Source of the DNA: Carettochelys insculpta
Taxonomy: Eukaryota > Chordata > Testudines > Carettochelyidae
NCBI RefSeq assembly: GCF_033958435.1
Contig: NC_134137.1
Span: 109,998,501 to 110,062,500 of the forward strand
DNA: 64,000 nt
Reading direction: 5' to 3'
Below, piece after piece: positions 10,681 to 22,519 of the stretch. The position numbers and the translations under genes were made by a program. The notes beneath the pieces are model-generated. The model had not been told where the DNA came from and made no database searches. It saw only the letters and a program-made list of their open reading frames with translations. Within the stretch, counting starts at the first letter, position 1. The number at the start of each line of letters is the position of its first letter.

Positions 10681-13015
10681 GTCAGATATTCAGTTTTAAA
10701 AAGGGAGGTGGTTTGTGTGGAGGGAAAGCTCTCCTTAAAGAGTAGGTTTTTGTGTAACCAGAGCTGGACTCTCTCTCTCCTTTCTTTTTCCTTTGTTTTA
10801 TACAAAAACCTTTAGTTTTCCCCTTGGTGAACCTTAAAACATTGCAGTAAGACCCAAGGTTGCAGAAATTCTCTTTGTGGCAGATATCTGGTTACTGGGC
10901 CTAAGTGCGTTTTATGTAGTCAGTTTATATTGTCATGTTTTGAAATTCGCTTTAGTCAGTAGTGAAACACTCTCTTACAGCTTGTCAGATAAGGAGATAT
11001 TGATGGGCAACAGGAAGTGTTGAACAACAGAGAGTCATTAGCAAGTCTGCCATCAGAAATGAGCCATGATACATTGTGTCAAAGAGAGAGTGAGATGAGA
11101 GAAACTACATAAACCAAGTGACTGGCTTACCATGTTGGACAAGAGAAGGACCAAGAATTGGTCATAAATCAACACCCAGGCAGCTCTCTCTCTGCTAAAC
11201 ATCATGTAGTGCCAGATGATCAGAGGTGGCTAAGCAGTCGTGGAAACATAACATACACAGGCACTTCACTTAGACACGCAAATAATTAGTGTATATGTGT
11301 ATATATGGAAACATTTAAGCTGGAGTTCTGTGTTTTGTGAGGAGTTCCAGGACCTGCTCTGCTACCTGTTTCTTTCTAGGTTGAGTTTAAAATACTCTTG
11401 AACTTCCTTAATTTGGGCATTTGTAATTCATAAACACCTGTAGTTTGAAAGCTTCCCCTGCCTCCCCACAACCCACGCCATGGATGGAGCACCACAATGA
11501 TAATAAAAAGCAAGTAAGTTTAAATACAGTGCAGCGAAACAAAAAGTATACATATTTGTATATATGCACAACAATAGATATGTATTATTATTACTATTAT
11601 TTTGTTTTTATTATCATATGCAGGTAATTAAGCAGAAAACCACTAATTGTACAGTACAGGGCTCTGCCACTTGTCATTTTTACAAGATAGTCTCTAGCAC
11701 AAGTTTATTTTGTAAACGTGAGAAATGGCAGACCACCGTACCAGTGCTGTGACTAGATAATTTTGTGCCCGAAGCAAGAATATAAAATTGCACCCCCTCA
11801 TGTTGCAGGGTGTGCGTGTGTCACCCTCAGAACCCCTTGGCCTTACTCCTGCCACGTGAATTTTGTTATGTGCAACATGATGAAGGTGATGTCACCCATC
11901 AGCTGCACAATGGAGGTGTACATAAAGAGACTTCATTCTGCTCGGACAGGGAAAAGTTGCAGGGTGGGGGAACATTGACTGCAACCATACCCTACCAGAA
12001 CCACATGACACTCTCCCAAACTGCTTTTTGGTCACAAACCCTACACTTTCAATGCTGTGAAATTTGAGACAGCTGAAATGATGGAATTTACAATTTTCAA
12101 AATCCTATGACCATGAATTTTGATCAAAATGAACCATTAACTTGGTAGTGCCCTAGTAACAGTAGAAGTGCTAGAGCAGACAGCCATCCAGAGCCATCAG
12201 AATTTAATAACTGTGGTGTACAGTTCTGCTCAGAGCAAATTCTAGTTTAAAACAATAGTAAATCAATCCAGTGGCAACCAAAGCCTCGTTCCACTATGAG
12301 GAGAGGAACTGGTGGCATCAGTTGGGTAATTTCAACATTAGATAATTTGGGTGACATGAAAGATAGTGAGAATAAGTTCAGAGGATGTCACTATAGTTAT
12401 AATACTATTGTGAGACAGCCGGCGGAGTACCTGGAATGTTATAGGCACAATATCACAGATGTGTTCTGCTGTTACTCCTACTGAAAGAAGAAAGAGAGCT
12501 CCCTCTTGGTGCTGCTGATTCCTAAACTTTCATCCTCTCATCCGGGCAAGAAGCATCCACCCTCCTGACCTTCTTTTCAGAGTTATTCCTTGCTCCAGTA
12601 ACCTTCCCTTTTGGGAGGAAAAAACACCTGTTAGGGGCTATTTGTGGATGAGTCACACAAACAGACCCAGCCAGCACAGTAATTTGGTTACATTCAGACA
12701 GCACTGTATCCCAGAAAGTAGGATTAATAGTCTGATGTAAATTATCACAGATTTAGAGTTTTAGAACTCAACATTCCTGCATGTTCTTTAGTTGGTTCAT
12801 TGATAAGAATTATATTTATCATATAAACAGCCATAACTCATAAGCAGCAGGGCTGTGATCTAGAGGGAGTCTTAGTAAATGGGGAACAGGGAAGAAAAGC
12901 ATGCTGGAGATACTTCTCTGTATTTTACTGCTCATCCTCCCTGTAGCAATTGACTCGAAAGTGATCAAGTAAAACCCAAAGCCACTAGCCAAGGGCTAGG
13001 TTGTATTACCTAAAC
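10681..13015. other. ITGBL1 intron, nothing recognised
   Basis: Mostly AT-rich. A short TAT/TTA-rich tract lies near 11580-11620. The 11755-12000 stretch (CACCCCCTCATG, GTCACCCTCAGAACCCC) may be a worn repeat, but I could not assign it. Confidence 0.4.
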
Positions 13016-13027
13016 TCACTTCTCTAA

Positions 13028-13164
13028 TAAAACAAAAAAGCAGTCAAGTAGCACTTTAAAGGCTAACAAAATAATTTATTACATAATTTTGTTAGTCTTT
13101 CAAGTGCTACTTGATGACTTTTTTTTGTTTTGCTAGAAAACAGACTAACATGGCTATCTCTCTG
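13028..13164. repeat. PLE 3' tails as a hairpin-like inverted pair
   Basis: The left arm reads CAGTCAAGTAGCACTTTAAA then GGCTAACAAAATAATTTATT. The right arm reads AATTTTGTTAGTCTTTCAAG, then TGCTACTTGATGACTT and the PLE terminus CTAACATGGCTATCTCTCTG. The arms are complementary and meet almost without a spacer near 13080. Direct repeats TCACTTCTCTAA (13016-13027) and TCACTTATCTAA (13165-13176) flank the pair. Confidence 0.85.
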
Positions 13165-13176
13165 TCACTTATCTAA

Positions 13177-13861
13177 GTCACTTTGGCTCTCTTGTTAACT
13201 GAGTGCTGACTGAAAGAACCACAGAGTCAAGAAAACTGCAAGTTTGTAACAAATTGAAAATGGGAGGTTGAAGCAAACTTCAATTTTAATACACACTGCA
13301 TCTTTCCCCTCCCCACTATATTTTGTGTGCATCTATTTAAACGATTTTTGCCAATTCTATACATTGTTTCCTTATGATGTTAACTTTAGACTTATCTAAA
13401 CTCATTTTTCCTTCAGAGTGGGTGCTGGAGGGAGGTTCTTCACACAGATATCTTAAAAACAAGCAACCCTCAGAAATGCAATGTGTTACACAGCATACAT
13501 CGCTGGCAATGCATTTTTCCATTTGTAATGTAGTGGTCTCTAAGACTCACGTTAAATGATCTGGCTGTAGGAGCAACTGGCAGTGGGGGAGAGACCAACT
13601 AAAAATGCTATTAAAGCCTGAGCTGCTGCTGCTTCTGTAAGCAGTACTTTTCATTGCATGGCCTAATAAGCAACTCAGACAAGATTCCATTACATGCAAG
13701 TAGTCACCACCTTGTGTGTGGGATGGAAGATATTAGAACAACACTTTTTTACCTATAAAGTGGCAACCATGTAATCATTTGCTTCTTCCTAACACAGAAA
13801 TGCCTGCTTTTAACACTGTGGAAAATAATTAACCATTTCTCCATTAGCATAAAATGACAAT
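13177..13861. other. ITGBL1 intron, nothing recognised
   Basis: No element or exon recognised before the minus-strand LINE. Confidence 0.45.
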
Positions 13862-14920
13862 GAGTCCTTTTTAAGAGTTGGAATTAATAGCTATCTGCCT
13901 TTCAGTAGTAGTCCCATCATGCAAATTGAACTCTTGTCTTATTGCCTTCACTATCTTACCAAAATGGTAGAAGAAAGAACAGTACATGCCAAATATATAG
14001 TAGGTAGACAGTCGTGTCCAATGATGACGTCTTGAGCTTGCACAGGCTCGTTGGTTGTAGACTCGCATGTGGCTGAGGAGTCCACACTTTGAATGGCATG
14101 GGCATTCACAGTGGGGGCAAGGGAATTGTCTTGGCTCTGTTGGTGCAGCTCCTCCTGTTGCTTTCTTCCTTTCACGAGTATCAATGAGGCGTACGTGTTG
14201 CTGCTCTTCCAAGTTGTCATAAGTGTGTCGTACGAGAGCACGCCAGCCTGTGCAGTCTTGTGCATGCTGCTCTAGCTGATCTGGTTTTAAACCAGCCTGA
14301 GCAACGTTGGTATAAAGACTGCATGAAGATCTCTTGCAAGGCCTACCTGGATTCCTTTTGCCCTGGGAGAGTTCACCGTAGAGGAGTTGTTTAGGGATTC
14401 GTGACTCCTCCATTCGTATGACGCACCCTGTCCAGTGAAGCTGGGCTTCCAGAACTATGGCTTCGATGCTTGTGGTTCCTGCTCTGTTCAGGACTTCCAG
14501 GTTCATAACTTTGTCCTGCCATTGAATGTGCAGTATTGACCTCAGGCTGCGTGTGTGGAAGTGCTCCAGCAGTTTTATATGTTTTCTGTACAAGGTCCAG
14601 GTTTCACAGCCATACAGGAGACTGGTCAGGGCTACAGCCTTGAACACTTTCAGTTTAGTGGACTGTCAGATATTGTGCTGATTCAACACTCGCACTCTCA
14701 GACATCCTAGTGCCCGGCTGGCCTGGCAGATTCTGCCATTGATTTCTTTGTCAAGGGAGCCATCATTGGCTATCACACGGCCAAGGTACTTGAACTCCTC
14801 TACTGTTTTTAACTCTGTTCCTTCAATACAGATTGAAGCAGGGAGAGCAGCAGACCCTGGAGCAGGTTGAAACAGTACCTTGGTCTTTCCTAGGCTGATG
14901 GTCAAACCAAAGAGGCCAAA
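13862..14920 (-). mobile_element. LINE family A fragment, 5'-truncated (C-terminal part of RT ORF)
   Basis: On the - strand the frame at 14905-14666 reads LGKTKVL, EEFKYLGRVIANDGSLDKEI and RALGCLR. After an in-frame stop just past 14666 (ACAATATCTGACAGTCC), the frame at 14647-13871 continues with LLYGCETWTLYRKH, YGELSQGKRNPGRP and a zinc-finger-like CPHCECPCHSKCGLLSHM. This aligns in order with the 4.8-5.6 kb part of the family A copy at 2.1 kb. The endonuclease and the RT catalytic core are missing. Sequence below about 13990 may be the 3' UTR. Confidence 0.85.
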
Positions 14921-15770
14921 TATTTAGCTTAGTGTTTAATAGCAGAAATCACATAGTATGGAACAGACTCCCTTCACATATCAAGTGGCCAATAATGCTG
15001 AAAAGCCACAAACTGCAACTCCCTGGCCCCCCAGCCCAAACCGTTCCCCCTGGCCCACCTCAACTGCAGAAGGCACAGGACTGGAGATGGGGGTGGGAGA
15101 ATATTGGTGGGGGGTGGCTGCAGGTCTCTTGAGTCCACTGGGCCCAATGACTGCCTTGGCTGGGGACAGATGCTCAATAAACCTGTTTAATGCTGTCTGG
15201 GAGTCACTGAAGGCTAGAGAATGTGAGGGGGGGAGAAGGGAGCATAGAGGGGCACTGCTCCCTCTGGGCATGGACCCCCGGGGGCAGAGGGAGAGGACTC
15301 CCTGAGGGGCCCAGAGCAGAGACAGGTGTGCGGGGGCTCTGAGACATGTGGTCCCAGGAGGTACAGAGGCTACCCTGACAGAGAGGGGACCCCTGAGGAG
15401 GGGGTTCCCCCTGGGGACTGTACAGAGCAGAGCCTGGAGCTTGGGAGTCCAGAACACTTGCCAGGCCAGCACTGGCCCCCAGCCCCCAACCCCTGCCAGC
15501 CCAGCCCAAAGGCCCAGCCATGGCCCCTGCCAGCTCCTGGTCCCCAGGCCCCACTCTCCGCCCCCACCCCCCACCTTAAACCCCACACACAGACCCAGCC
15601 AAAATGCTCCACTCCACATCCTGTGTCCCTGGGCCACCCTACCTCATATAGTGCTGAGCTCCAGTGCTACTGCTGAGTGCTGCCCATACTGCTGCTGCTT
15701 CTCTGCCACTCCCACCGCCTCCTCCAAATGCCCTCCCACTCCCACCTTGCCATGCTAAGTAATGGAACGC
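14921..15770. other. GC-rich intronic segment, nothing recognised
   Basis: A C- and G-rich stretch in otherwise AT-rich introns. It has overlapping long open frames on both strands, with proline- and glycine-rich translations typical of GC-rich noncoding DNA. I could not name the source. It may be a worn dispersed repeat. Confidence 0.4.
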
Positions 15771-17440
15771 AATTTAATTGGTTTAATGCCTGAGTTTCAT
15801 TAGCTAGTGTGGCACAGCAGGGCAAGGAAGATTAGGGAAGGGAGGGAGTGGAGGAGGAGTCAGCTGGGAGGCCGTAGCATCCCAAGCTGCAAATGGCTTC
15901 TTAAAGAGCTGTATGTGGCTTGGATGGAGCCACCCAGCTGACTCTTAAAAATGGTACCACTGGGCATATTAACTGTGCCCCCTCAGCTATACCACCTGAG
16001 GCAAGTGCCTCTCTTGCCCACCCCCCCCCCCCCCGCCACTTGTTATGTCTATGCTCTGTGCTGTACAATTAGTGGTTTTCTGCTTAATTACCTATCTATG
16101 ATAAAAGCAAAAGAACAGTTTAAATATCACGCATTAAGGATTTCCCTTATGACATGGTATACATGTACAGTACTCTGTAAAGTTTTGCACATACAGAAGC
16201 TTTAGTAATATAGACTTTGTTTACCCTTCACTGTGGTGAACACCTATGTCCTGGAAAATTCCATAATCTGGTATAACCTGTTTCCTAAAATTGCTGGATT
16301 AAAGAGGTTCAGGTGTATACCACTTTTGATAAAGACCTAAATGAGGGTATGGCTCTAACCATATCAATTGTAATCAGCACAAATGCATGAGCTGGAGCCC
16401 CTTGAGGTTAAAAGAGAAGGAGGTGCTTTGAATATACCCCATCCATCTCCCACCTCTTGGCCAAAAAAGGCCTGAGTTTGTTCACTTCTGGGACTCTTTG
16501 AAAGCCTAATAAGTTGAGCAGCAATTCGAGGTGCTGAAACTAAAGCAAATGGGGGTACATTGTCAGGCTTGGGGAAGGAATGCTTTAGTTGTGTAATTTC
16601 TTTTGTTCACAGGCTATGATTGGTGTTGTGTGAGATTGGCCACTGGGTTTCTACTATTGTTTTGTTTAGTTATGGACTATGGGTGGTTTTTTTAATTATT
16701 TATCAGATTGCCTAGAACCTGGAACACCTGCATCTATGTGTGAAACTGAAGTAAACAAGTCAATCAACCAAACGTGTCTTTGTTCGTATAATTGCCCAGT
16801 CAGGCACCAGGTCCTTCACCCAGGGAGTTGATCTTCACAGCTTTATTTTTGGGGTCTCAGGTTCATATCTGAAGCAGAAATATGTACCAGAAGCATAGGA
16901 GCCCAACTCCCCAATGCATTTTAAACAAATGCATGCACAGTTGTACAGAAAACTGGTTGATTAACTTGTAATGAATAACTTTTCTCTACTAGATTTATAT
17001 TTGTGAATCATCTTTTGATAAATTGGGGTTTTCTTGAAGTTATCCATTACCCAACATTATTTGCTAAATAACTTCAGCAAATGTTTCTAGATTTGTAGTT
17101 TATTTGTAAGCTCTTGTCATAGTTTTTAAATTTGAGTTGTTTAGCTTGGACTTGTAGGTTCCAGGACATGGTTTTATTTCTGGTCAGAATGAGGATGACA
17201 CTTGGTCAGTTGCTATTGTAAGTACAAATCTGAATGGAAAAATTTATTTCTCCAGTAGTGTTATGCACAATTAACTTACATGTGCTACTTTGGGAACCAT
17301 TTTTTATTCCAGAAAACTCACTTACTGAAATATTTGTGGAAAGCAAACACACAAGAAGCATCAAAAGAGCTGAAGCAACCTCGTAAATAACTTTGGAATA
17401 CAGATTACTGAGTTTCTTGTTTATTCTGGTAGCACCTAAA
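15771..17440. other. ITGBL1 intron with a poly-C tract and a possible mariner remnant
   Basis: A near-pure C run lies at about 16020-16034. At about 16235-16316 the sequence AATCTGGTATAACCTG and the end AAAGAGGTTCAGGTG followed by TA resemble the Tigger-like element at 46.7 kb. No gene was seen. Confidence 0.4.
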
Positions 17441-17689
17441 GGCTAACTAGGAGCAGTGGGACAGGGAATGTACAAACACAGAATAAGAAAGTTCTTGCCC
17501 AACAAACTTGCAATCTAAATATACAGTAATCTTTATTTGTATTATAACATTTCAGAGCCCTAGCCAGGGCACCATTCTGCTTGGAAATGTACAAACCCAG
17601 AAGGAAAACACAGTGTCTGCCCCAAAGAGCTTACAGTCTAAGACAAGAGACAACAAATGGATGTAGAATACAAGATGGGGGAGTACAAG

Positions 17690-17900
17690 GAAACAATAAA
17701 TACAGTCTCAACTGTGCTGAATGCTTTGCTGTCCAGAGTGTCAAAAATAACTCAGATACTGTAATCAAGCCAGCTGACAAAGGAGGTGCTGTTGTCATCA
17801 TGAATAAGTTAGACTTCGAACAGGAGGCAGCTACAGAACTATCCAACACCACATTTTACAGACCTCTTTCCTCAGATCCCACTTTAGAATTTCATATGAC
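17690..17900 (+). pseudogene. PLE reverse-transcriptase fragment
   Basis: The frame reads LNCAECFAVQSVKNNSDTVI, then KPADKGGAVVIMNKLDFEQE and NTTFYRPLSSDPTLEF. The KP(A/T)DKGGAVVI block is the N-terminal signature of Penelope-like RTs and is matched by the larger copy at 52.9 kb (KPTDKGGAVVIVNKSDYEQE). The fragment stops abruptly after PTLEF. Upstream (17540-17640) is a separate stretch with CCCCAAAGAGCTTACAGTCT, possibly an old L2-type repeat. Confidence 0.85.
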
Positions 17901-18344
17901 AATATCAATAAGGCAATATTATCCAGTATGATGAGCTGTGGTTCCAGTGCACCCACAGAGAAAAGGAATGAAATATAACATATGAGCAGAGTCATCACTG
18001 TCATGACCATTGTACATTGTATTAGTTCCAAGCATTTTGTTTTGCTATTTAAGCTCTTTCAGACATTTGTGCATGATTTGTCAATCTTTTACAAATAACA
18101 TGCATGTTAATAAATCCGTCCACTTTCAGTGGAACCACACCCTCCTTTATGAGATCCATCACAAACAGGGAAACATGTCCTTCGAAGTCTGTGCTGTATG
18201 GAGGAAGACAGTCTGGGTATATGAAGATATTATCATAGATGCAACCAGCAGTTCTTCAAATGCATTAATTAACCCAGAGTTTGAAGACTTCCAGTCAATC
18301 GCTGAAGGGAAAAATGAGCCCTTAGTATACAGGTAGCAGTGGAA

Positions 18345-19440
18345 TTCCATTTTTCCAGAAGTTCTCCATTAACTTCAATAGCAGGTACATGAGATTGTTC
18401 CATCGGTGAAGTTTGGTGGAGCACCTTGGTCTTTTTGATGTTCAGTGTGAGGCTGAGATTCTTGTTTGATTCAGTGAAGGCACTTAAGATGGTCTGAAGG
18501 GCTGCAGGAGAGAGAGCAGCAACCATGTTGTCATCCGCCTTCTGGAGTTCCATGGTTGAGGTCGTGGAGGTCTTGCTTTTAGCTTTCAGTCTCCTGAGAT
18601 TGAAAAACCTCATGTTCATTCTATAGACAGTCTTCATGCCATCTGGAAGCTTGCCATGAATGAGGTGTAGGGTCATGGCAATGAAGGTAGTGGAGCATTT
18701 CCCATACAGTGGAAGTCATCTTTCCACTAAGGTTGACACTGATACAGAAATCCAGCATCATCTGGGCCGTGCAAGGTCTGCTTTTGTTTGCCTGAGAGAA
18801 AATGTCTTTGAGAACTGGGATATCTATTCCAAGACAAAGCTCCTTGTTCACTGTGCAGTGGTTGTTCCAATACTACTGTATGCGCGTGAAGCTTGGACAA
18901 CATACAAGCTTCATTTGAAAGCACTTGACTAATATCATCAACACTTTATCAAGAGTGTATCTCTTGGGAGGATAGGCGCACGAACACTAGCATCCTGGAA
19001 GAGTCGAACACGATCAGCATCAAAGCCGTTATCATTGATCAAAAGGGTTGTTGGATTAGTCACGTGGTTTGGATGTCTGATCAGTGCCTGCCAAAACACT
19101 GTTTTCTGAGTTGGAGTAAGGACAGAGGAGCATTGGGGGCCAGTGGAAGTGATATAAGGACATGCTGAAGGCACACATGAAAAAGTGCAACAGCAGTATG
19201 GACACTTGGGGGAATCTTGCACAAGACCGTCCCCACTGGAGAATGGTAATCCACGAGGGGATAGTGCAATTTGAGAGGTCCCACTGCAATGCAGATGAGG
19301 AGAGGCAGAGAAGAAAAAAAGTGTGTCAAAAACTGCACTGCATCCCTCCAACAGTTACCAATGCCTGTCTCTTCTGTGACAAGATCTGTGGCTCCAGAAT
19401 TTGGATGATCAGCCATCAGTGGACTGACAAATAGGAGGGT
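18345..19440. mobile_element. LINE family A-like fragment with 5' inversion
   Basis: From 18676 down to 18345 the - strand reads an RT stretch: LRRLKAKSKT, ELQKADDNMVAALS, LTLNIKKTKVLHQ and AIEVNGELLEKW. From about 18677 the + strand continues the same protein: VEHFPYSGSHLSTKVDTDTE, RARSAFVCLRENVFENWDIY, LLYAREAWTTYKLH. Near 19368 it reaches a zinc-finger-like CLFCDKICGSRIWMISH. The two parts are consecutive in the parent ORF but face opposite ways, as in twin-primed LINE insertions. Many stops and shifts are present. Confidence 0.82.
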
Positions 19441-20648
19441 GACATGAAGATATCCTACCAATTATTGAGTAACTGCCAAAAAAAATAGTGAAATAGTAGA
19501 AAATAGTGTTGAGTATTTGACCAGTTCAGAAATAATTGGCCAGCTGACTATGAAATATTGGCCAAATATTGTCAGATAACTTTGCAAATGGTCAACTAGT
19601 TTAAAGAACTAATTTATTAGAATAACATCAGTTATAAAAAAAAAAAAAGACTTTATGGTCTCCAATAGGCTTATGCTTAAATATTCATGCCTGATTACAA
19701 AAACAGTTGCCTAACTTATTTTAACTCTGAAAAATATAAACAATGAAATTAAAATCTTAAAAAGTTAAAGAATGGTGCCAGGGTACCATCGAAAGTTGGA
19801 CTGCCACTTATATGAGGGTATTCTGGATGAAATATTTTATGGTATTTGACCATTGCCAAATAGGCAACTGACTGTACAAATAATGTCAGACAATTGACTA
19901 GTTTGCCAAGCCTACTGAAAACTACATTAACAGACCAAGGAATCTTCCTTGTTTGTCCATGAATGTTGCAGAGAAGTTTAAGGTCAGTGAAATAGGTGAT
20001 CACCTTACACTCTTGTGTCAAATATCCCTTCAATGTACATCCTTGAAGAAAAAGTCCACATTTCCATTAGACATTTCTGATTACACCTTGGTACTTACTG
20101 GTTGTTTCACATTTGCACTGCAATTAGCTAGGTAGTTGGCAAATTAAAGATATTGCTGTGATAATTACTGTCTAAAGTTGGGTCTCCTTCCCTGATGTCT
20201 GAGCATGTGTTCTTACTGCAGGCATTAGTTCAGGCAGATGTCTTAGGATTTTCCTCATCTCACAACATTGAGACCACTTTCTCCATACTAGGATTGTGCA
20301 GAGGATATTAGGAAGTTCTGGGACTCTCTCAATATAATGAGGGAATTCTTCCAATGTTATTTCTAAGATTCCAATTATAAAGTCATGCTCTTTTGCTGCC
20401 ATATGGCCATTGAATTGGACAAAGTCAGATGCCATCCTTGAGAAGCTGGCTGTGCAGAATTACATTTTTTTCCTGCATGAGAAAGAGAATGTCTTCCACT
20501 ATTGCACTCATGTTTGTGGAGTTCATGATGTCTCTAGCATATATGTGACCAGGTAGTCCTTGGGGTGAATTTTACTGGGCTCACAAGAAATATCCTACTT
20601 CCTGTTATGGTTATTTATTCTTTGTAGAGTGAGACAATTAAAAAAATC
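19441..20648. other. ITGBL1 intron, nothing recognised
   Basis: AT-rich. A - strand open frame of 87 codons at 20172-20435 has no recognisable domain and is interrupted on both sides. Confidence 0.4.
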
Positions 20649-20661
20649 TACACTTCAGATG

Positions 20662-20864
20662 ACAAGTATCAGAGAGGTAGGCGTGTTCGTGTGCATCTTG
20701 GAGAACATCAAGAAGTCCTGTGGCACCTTATAGACAAACAGATATTTTGGAGCATACGCTTTTGTGGGCAAAGACCCGCATCATCTGTTGTAGCAGGTCT
20801 TTGCCCATGAAAGCTCATGCTCCAAAATATCTGTTAGTCTATAAGGTGCTACAGGACTTCTTGT
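20662..20864. repeat. PLE 3' tails as an inverted pair with a 13-bp target duplication
   Basis: The left arm (20662-20780) is the reverse-complement tail: AGTATCAGAGAGGTAGGCGT, AAGAAGTCCTGTGGCACCTT, AAAGACCCGCATCATCTG. The right arm (about 20785-20864) is the forward tail: AGGTCTTTGCCCATGAAAGC, ATCTGTTAGTCTATAAGGTG, CTACAGGACTTCTTG. TACACTTCAGATG occurs at 20649-20661 and again at 20865-20877, directly bounding the pair. Confidence 0.9.
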
Positions 20865-21018
20865 TACACTTCAGATGGACTCCCTAAGCCCTCATGTTAT
20901 GTGAAGTTTTCAATAAGCACAGCAATAAAGTGTATAAAACTGCCCCTGTATTAATTAAAACAGCAACAACTACTCTTTCTTTTAATTGTAATCACATATT
21001 TATATTTTATATTTAAAG

Positions 21019-21141
21019 GTGTATGCCAGTGTGGCAGATGTAAGTGTGAGAATTCAGATGGGAATGGACTGATCTATGGTAAATTCTGTGAGTGTGATGA
21101 CCGAGAATGCCTGGATGATGAAACAGAAGAAATCTGTACAG
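21019..21141 (+). CDS. ITGBL1: ITGBL1 internal exon (about human exon 4), integrin EGF-like repeat
   Basis: The 123-bp exon continues in phase 1 from the exon at 7.7 kb. It completes a Gly and then reads [16 protein letters not shown], followed by [18 protein letters not shown] and ending EEICT plus the first base of the next Gly. Eight cysteines are present, including the FCECDDREC hook typical of even-numbered ITGBL1 exons. The acceptor (TATTTAAAG) has a weak, A-rich tract, while the donor G|GTAAGTG is near-consensus. The intron to the previous exon is about 13.1 kb and holds only repeats. The reading frame is intact with no stops, so this looks like a functional exon and not a pseudogene. 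Confidence 0.93.
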
Positions 21142-22430
21142 GTAAGTGCATTTGTAAATAAGTACGATAAGAAGAGCAGTCACATCTGGTTGAAACATGC
21201 GGCAGAGTTATACAGTGTTTCAGATTTTTATTTATTGGAGTTATAAAAGTGACTTCTTTGTACCAGTCACTGAGACAAAGAGATAAATAGCAACCCATAG
21301 CCAGGCAACCCATTATGAATGGTGATTAAAAATTCAGATGGGAAAGTGGGCTGAACAATAAGCCGAGAAACACAGCAGCTGGGAGACACTGTCTCCTTTT
21401 ATGAAGAAAACCAGGAGTCAGGATGCATAGCAATGTTCTCTCTCACACATGTGGTAAAGAAATCTTGTTGTGTGTACTGAGGCATCACCAATAGACACAT
21501 ATGCTGCTGGCTCTGGGTGCTCTGCTAATCAGCTGGGTGGCATCTTAATCTCTCCTGGCTGGCCCAAGTGCACAGCTTCAGGCCTGCTGATGGGTGGGCA
21601 GGGGCAGTAAAGGGGGCAATTGCCCTCAGGCCCAGCATTTTGAAGGGGTTCTGAGCTCCAGATGCTGCTCCTTTTGGCAGCAGCAGTGACTGGAGCTCCA
21701 GGCCCCTTTTACTCGCTGCAGCAGCGCTGCCACATAGAGCTGATAGGGGAGGGGCAGTGCTATGGTCCGGGTGCCCCTGAGAGTCAATTGCCCTACACCC
21801 CACCCCCTTCTGCCCTAAGCTCTGCCCCTTCTGGGGCACAGAGCCGGGCATCCCTCCCACCTGTGCAGCCACAAGTGTGCTAATTTTCTAGCAAGTGGGG
21901 CACATGTACGTAGGTAGGTGTGTGAATGGAAGAAAGAGGGAGATACATTAAGGACAGAGAAGTATGGTACAGAGGGAAGTGGGATTAGGGAGTGATATAC
22001 ACACACACGGGAGGGGGGCAAGATTCATTGTCATCATATTGCAATTGTATGTTGGGGAATGTGTGTAAAATATGCATTGCTGTCTGTATTCATCCACGTA
22101 TATAGAGACCAAAATAATTTGGGGATAAGGGACTGGTGACAGAAGTGGGGTTTAGCCAGCAGACGCACGTCCACATGGCATGTTTCCTGCTGGCAACAGC
22201 TTCTGTCGACAACAAGATCTTGTGCTGCTATGCAAATTAGCTGTGTGAGTATGCAAATGAGAAGCGTGGTAAACCCAGTGGTAGACCCTTACCTGGAAGC
22301 TTCTGGAGCCTTCTAGAAGGACAGTATACTGGGTTCTATTTGAAGGCTAGGGTGTGGGCGGGCACAGCCTGCCCACGACTAGAAGGCCCCTCTTAAAGGG
22401 AGAGGGAACCCATTAAAAAAAACCCCTGGC
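21142..22430. other. ITGBL1 intron, nothing firmly recognised
   Basis: The 21525-21890 stretch is GC-rich. At 22148-22290 there are motifs (GCTTCTGTCGACAACAAG, two ATGCAAAT-type boxes) that recall the TGTCGACAG-containing DNA element at 55.5 kb, but the ends could not be set. Confidence 0.4.
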
Positions 22431-22519
22431 CCCAACAAAGTACGGGGGACAACTAAAGAGAAAACAGGGACGGGAGTGGAGGTCAAAGGTTTAAAACGAG
22501 GGAACCAGAAGGGGACACC

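Noticed and set aside
14981..15637. 218-codon - strand frame, Gly/Trp/Leu-rich.
   Set aside because: GC-rich low-complexity sequence with overlapping frames on both strands, and no start context, domain or splice pattern.
20172..20435. 87-codon - strand open frame.
   Set aside because: No recognisable domain, and the frame is closed by stops on both sides. It is probably chance.
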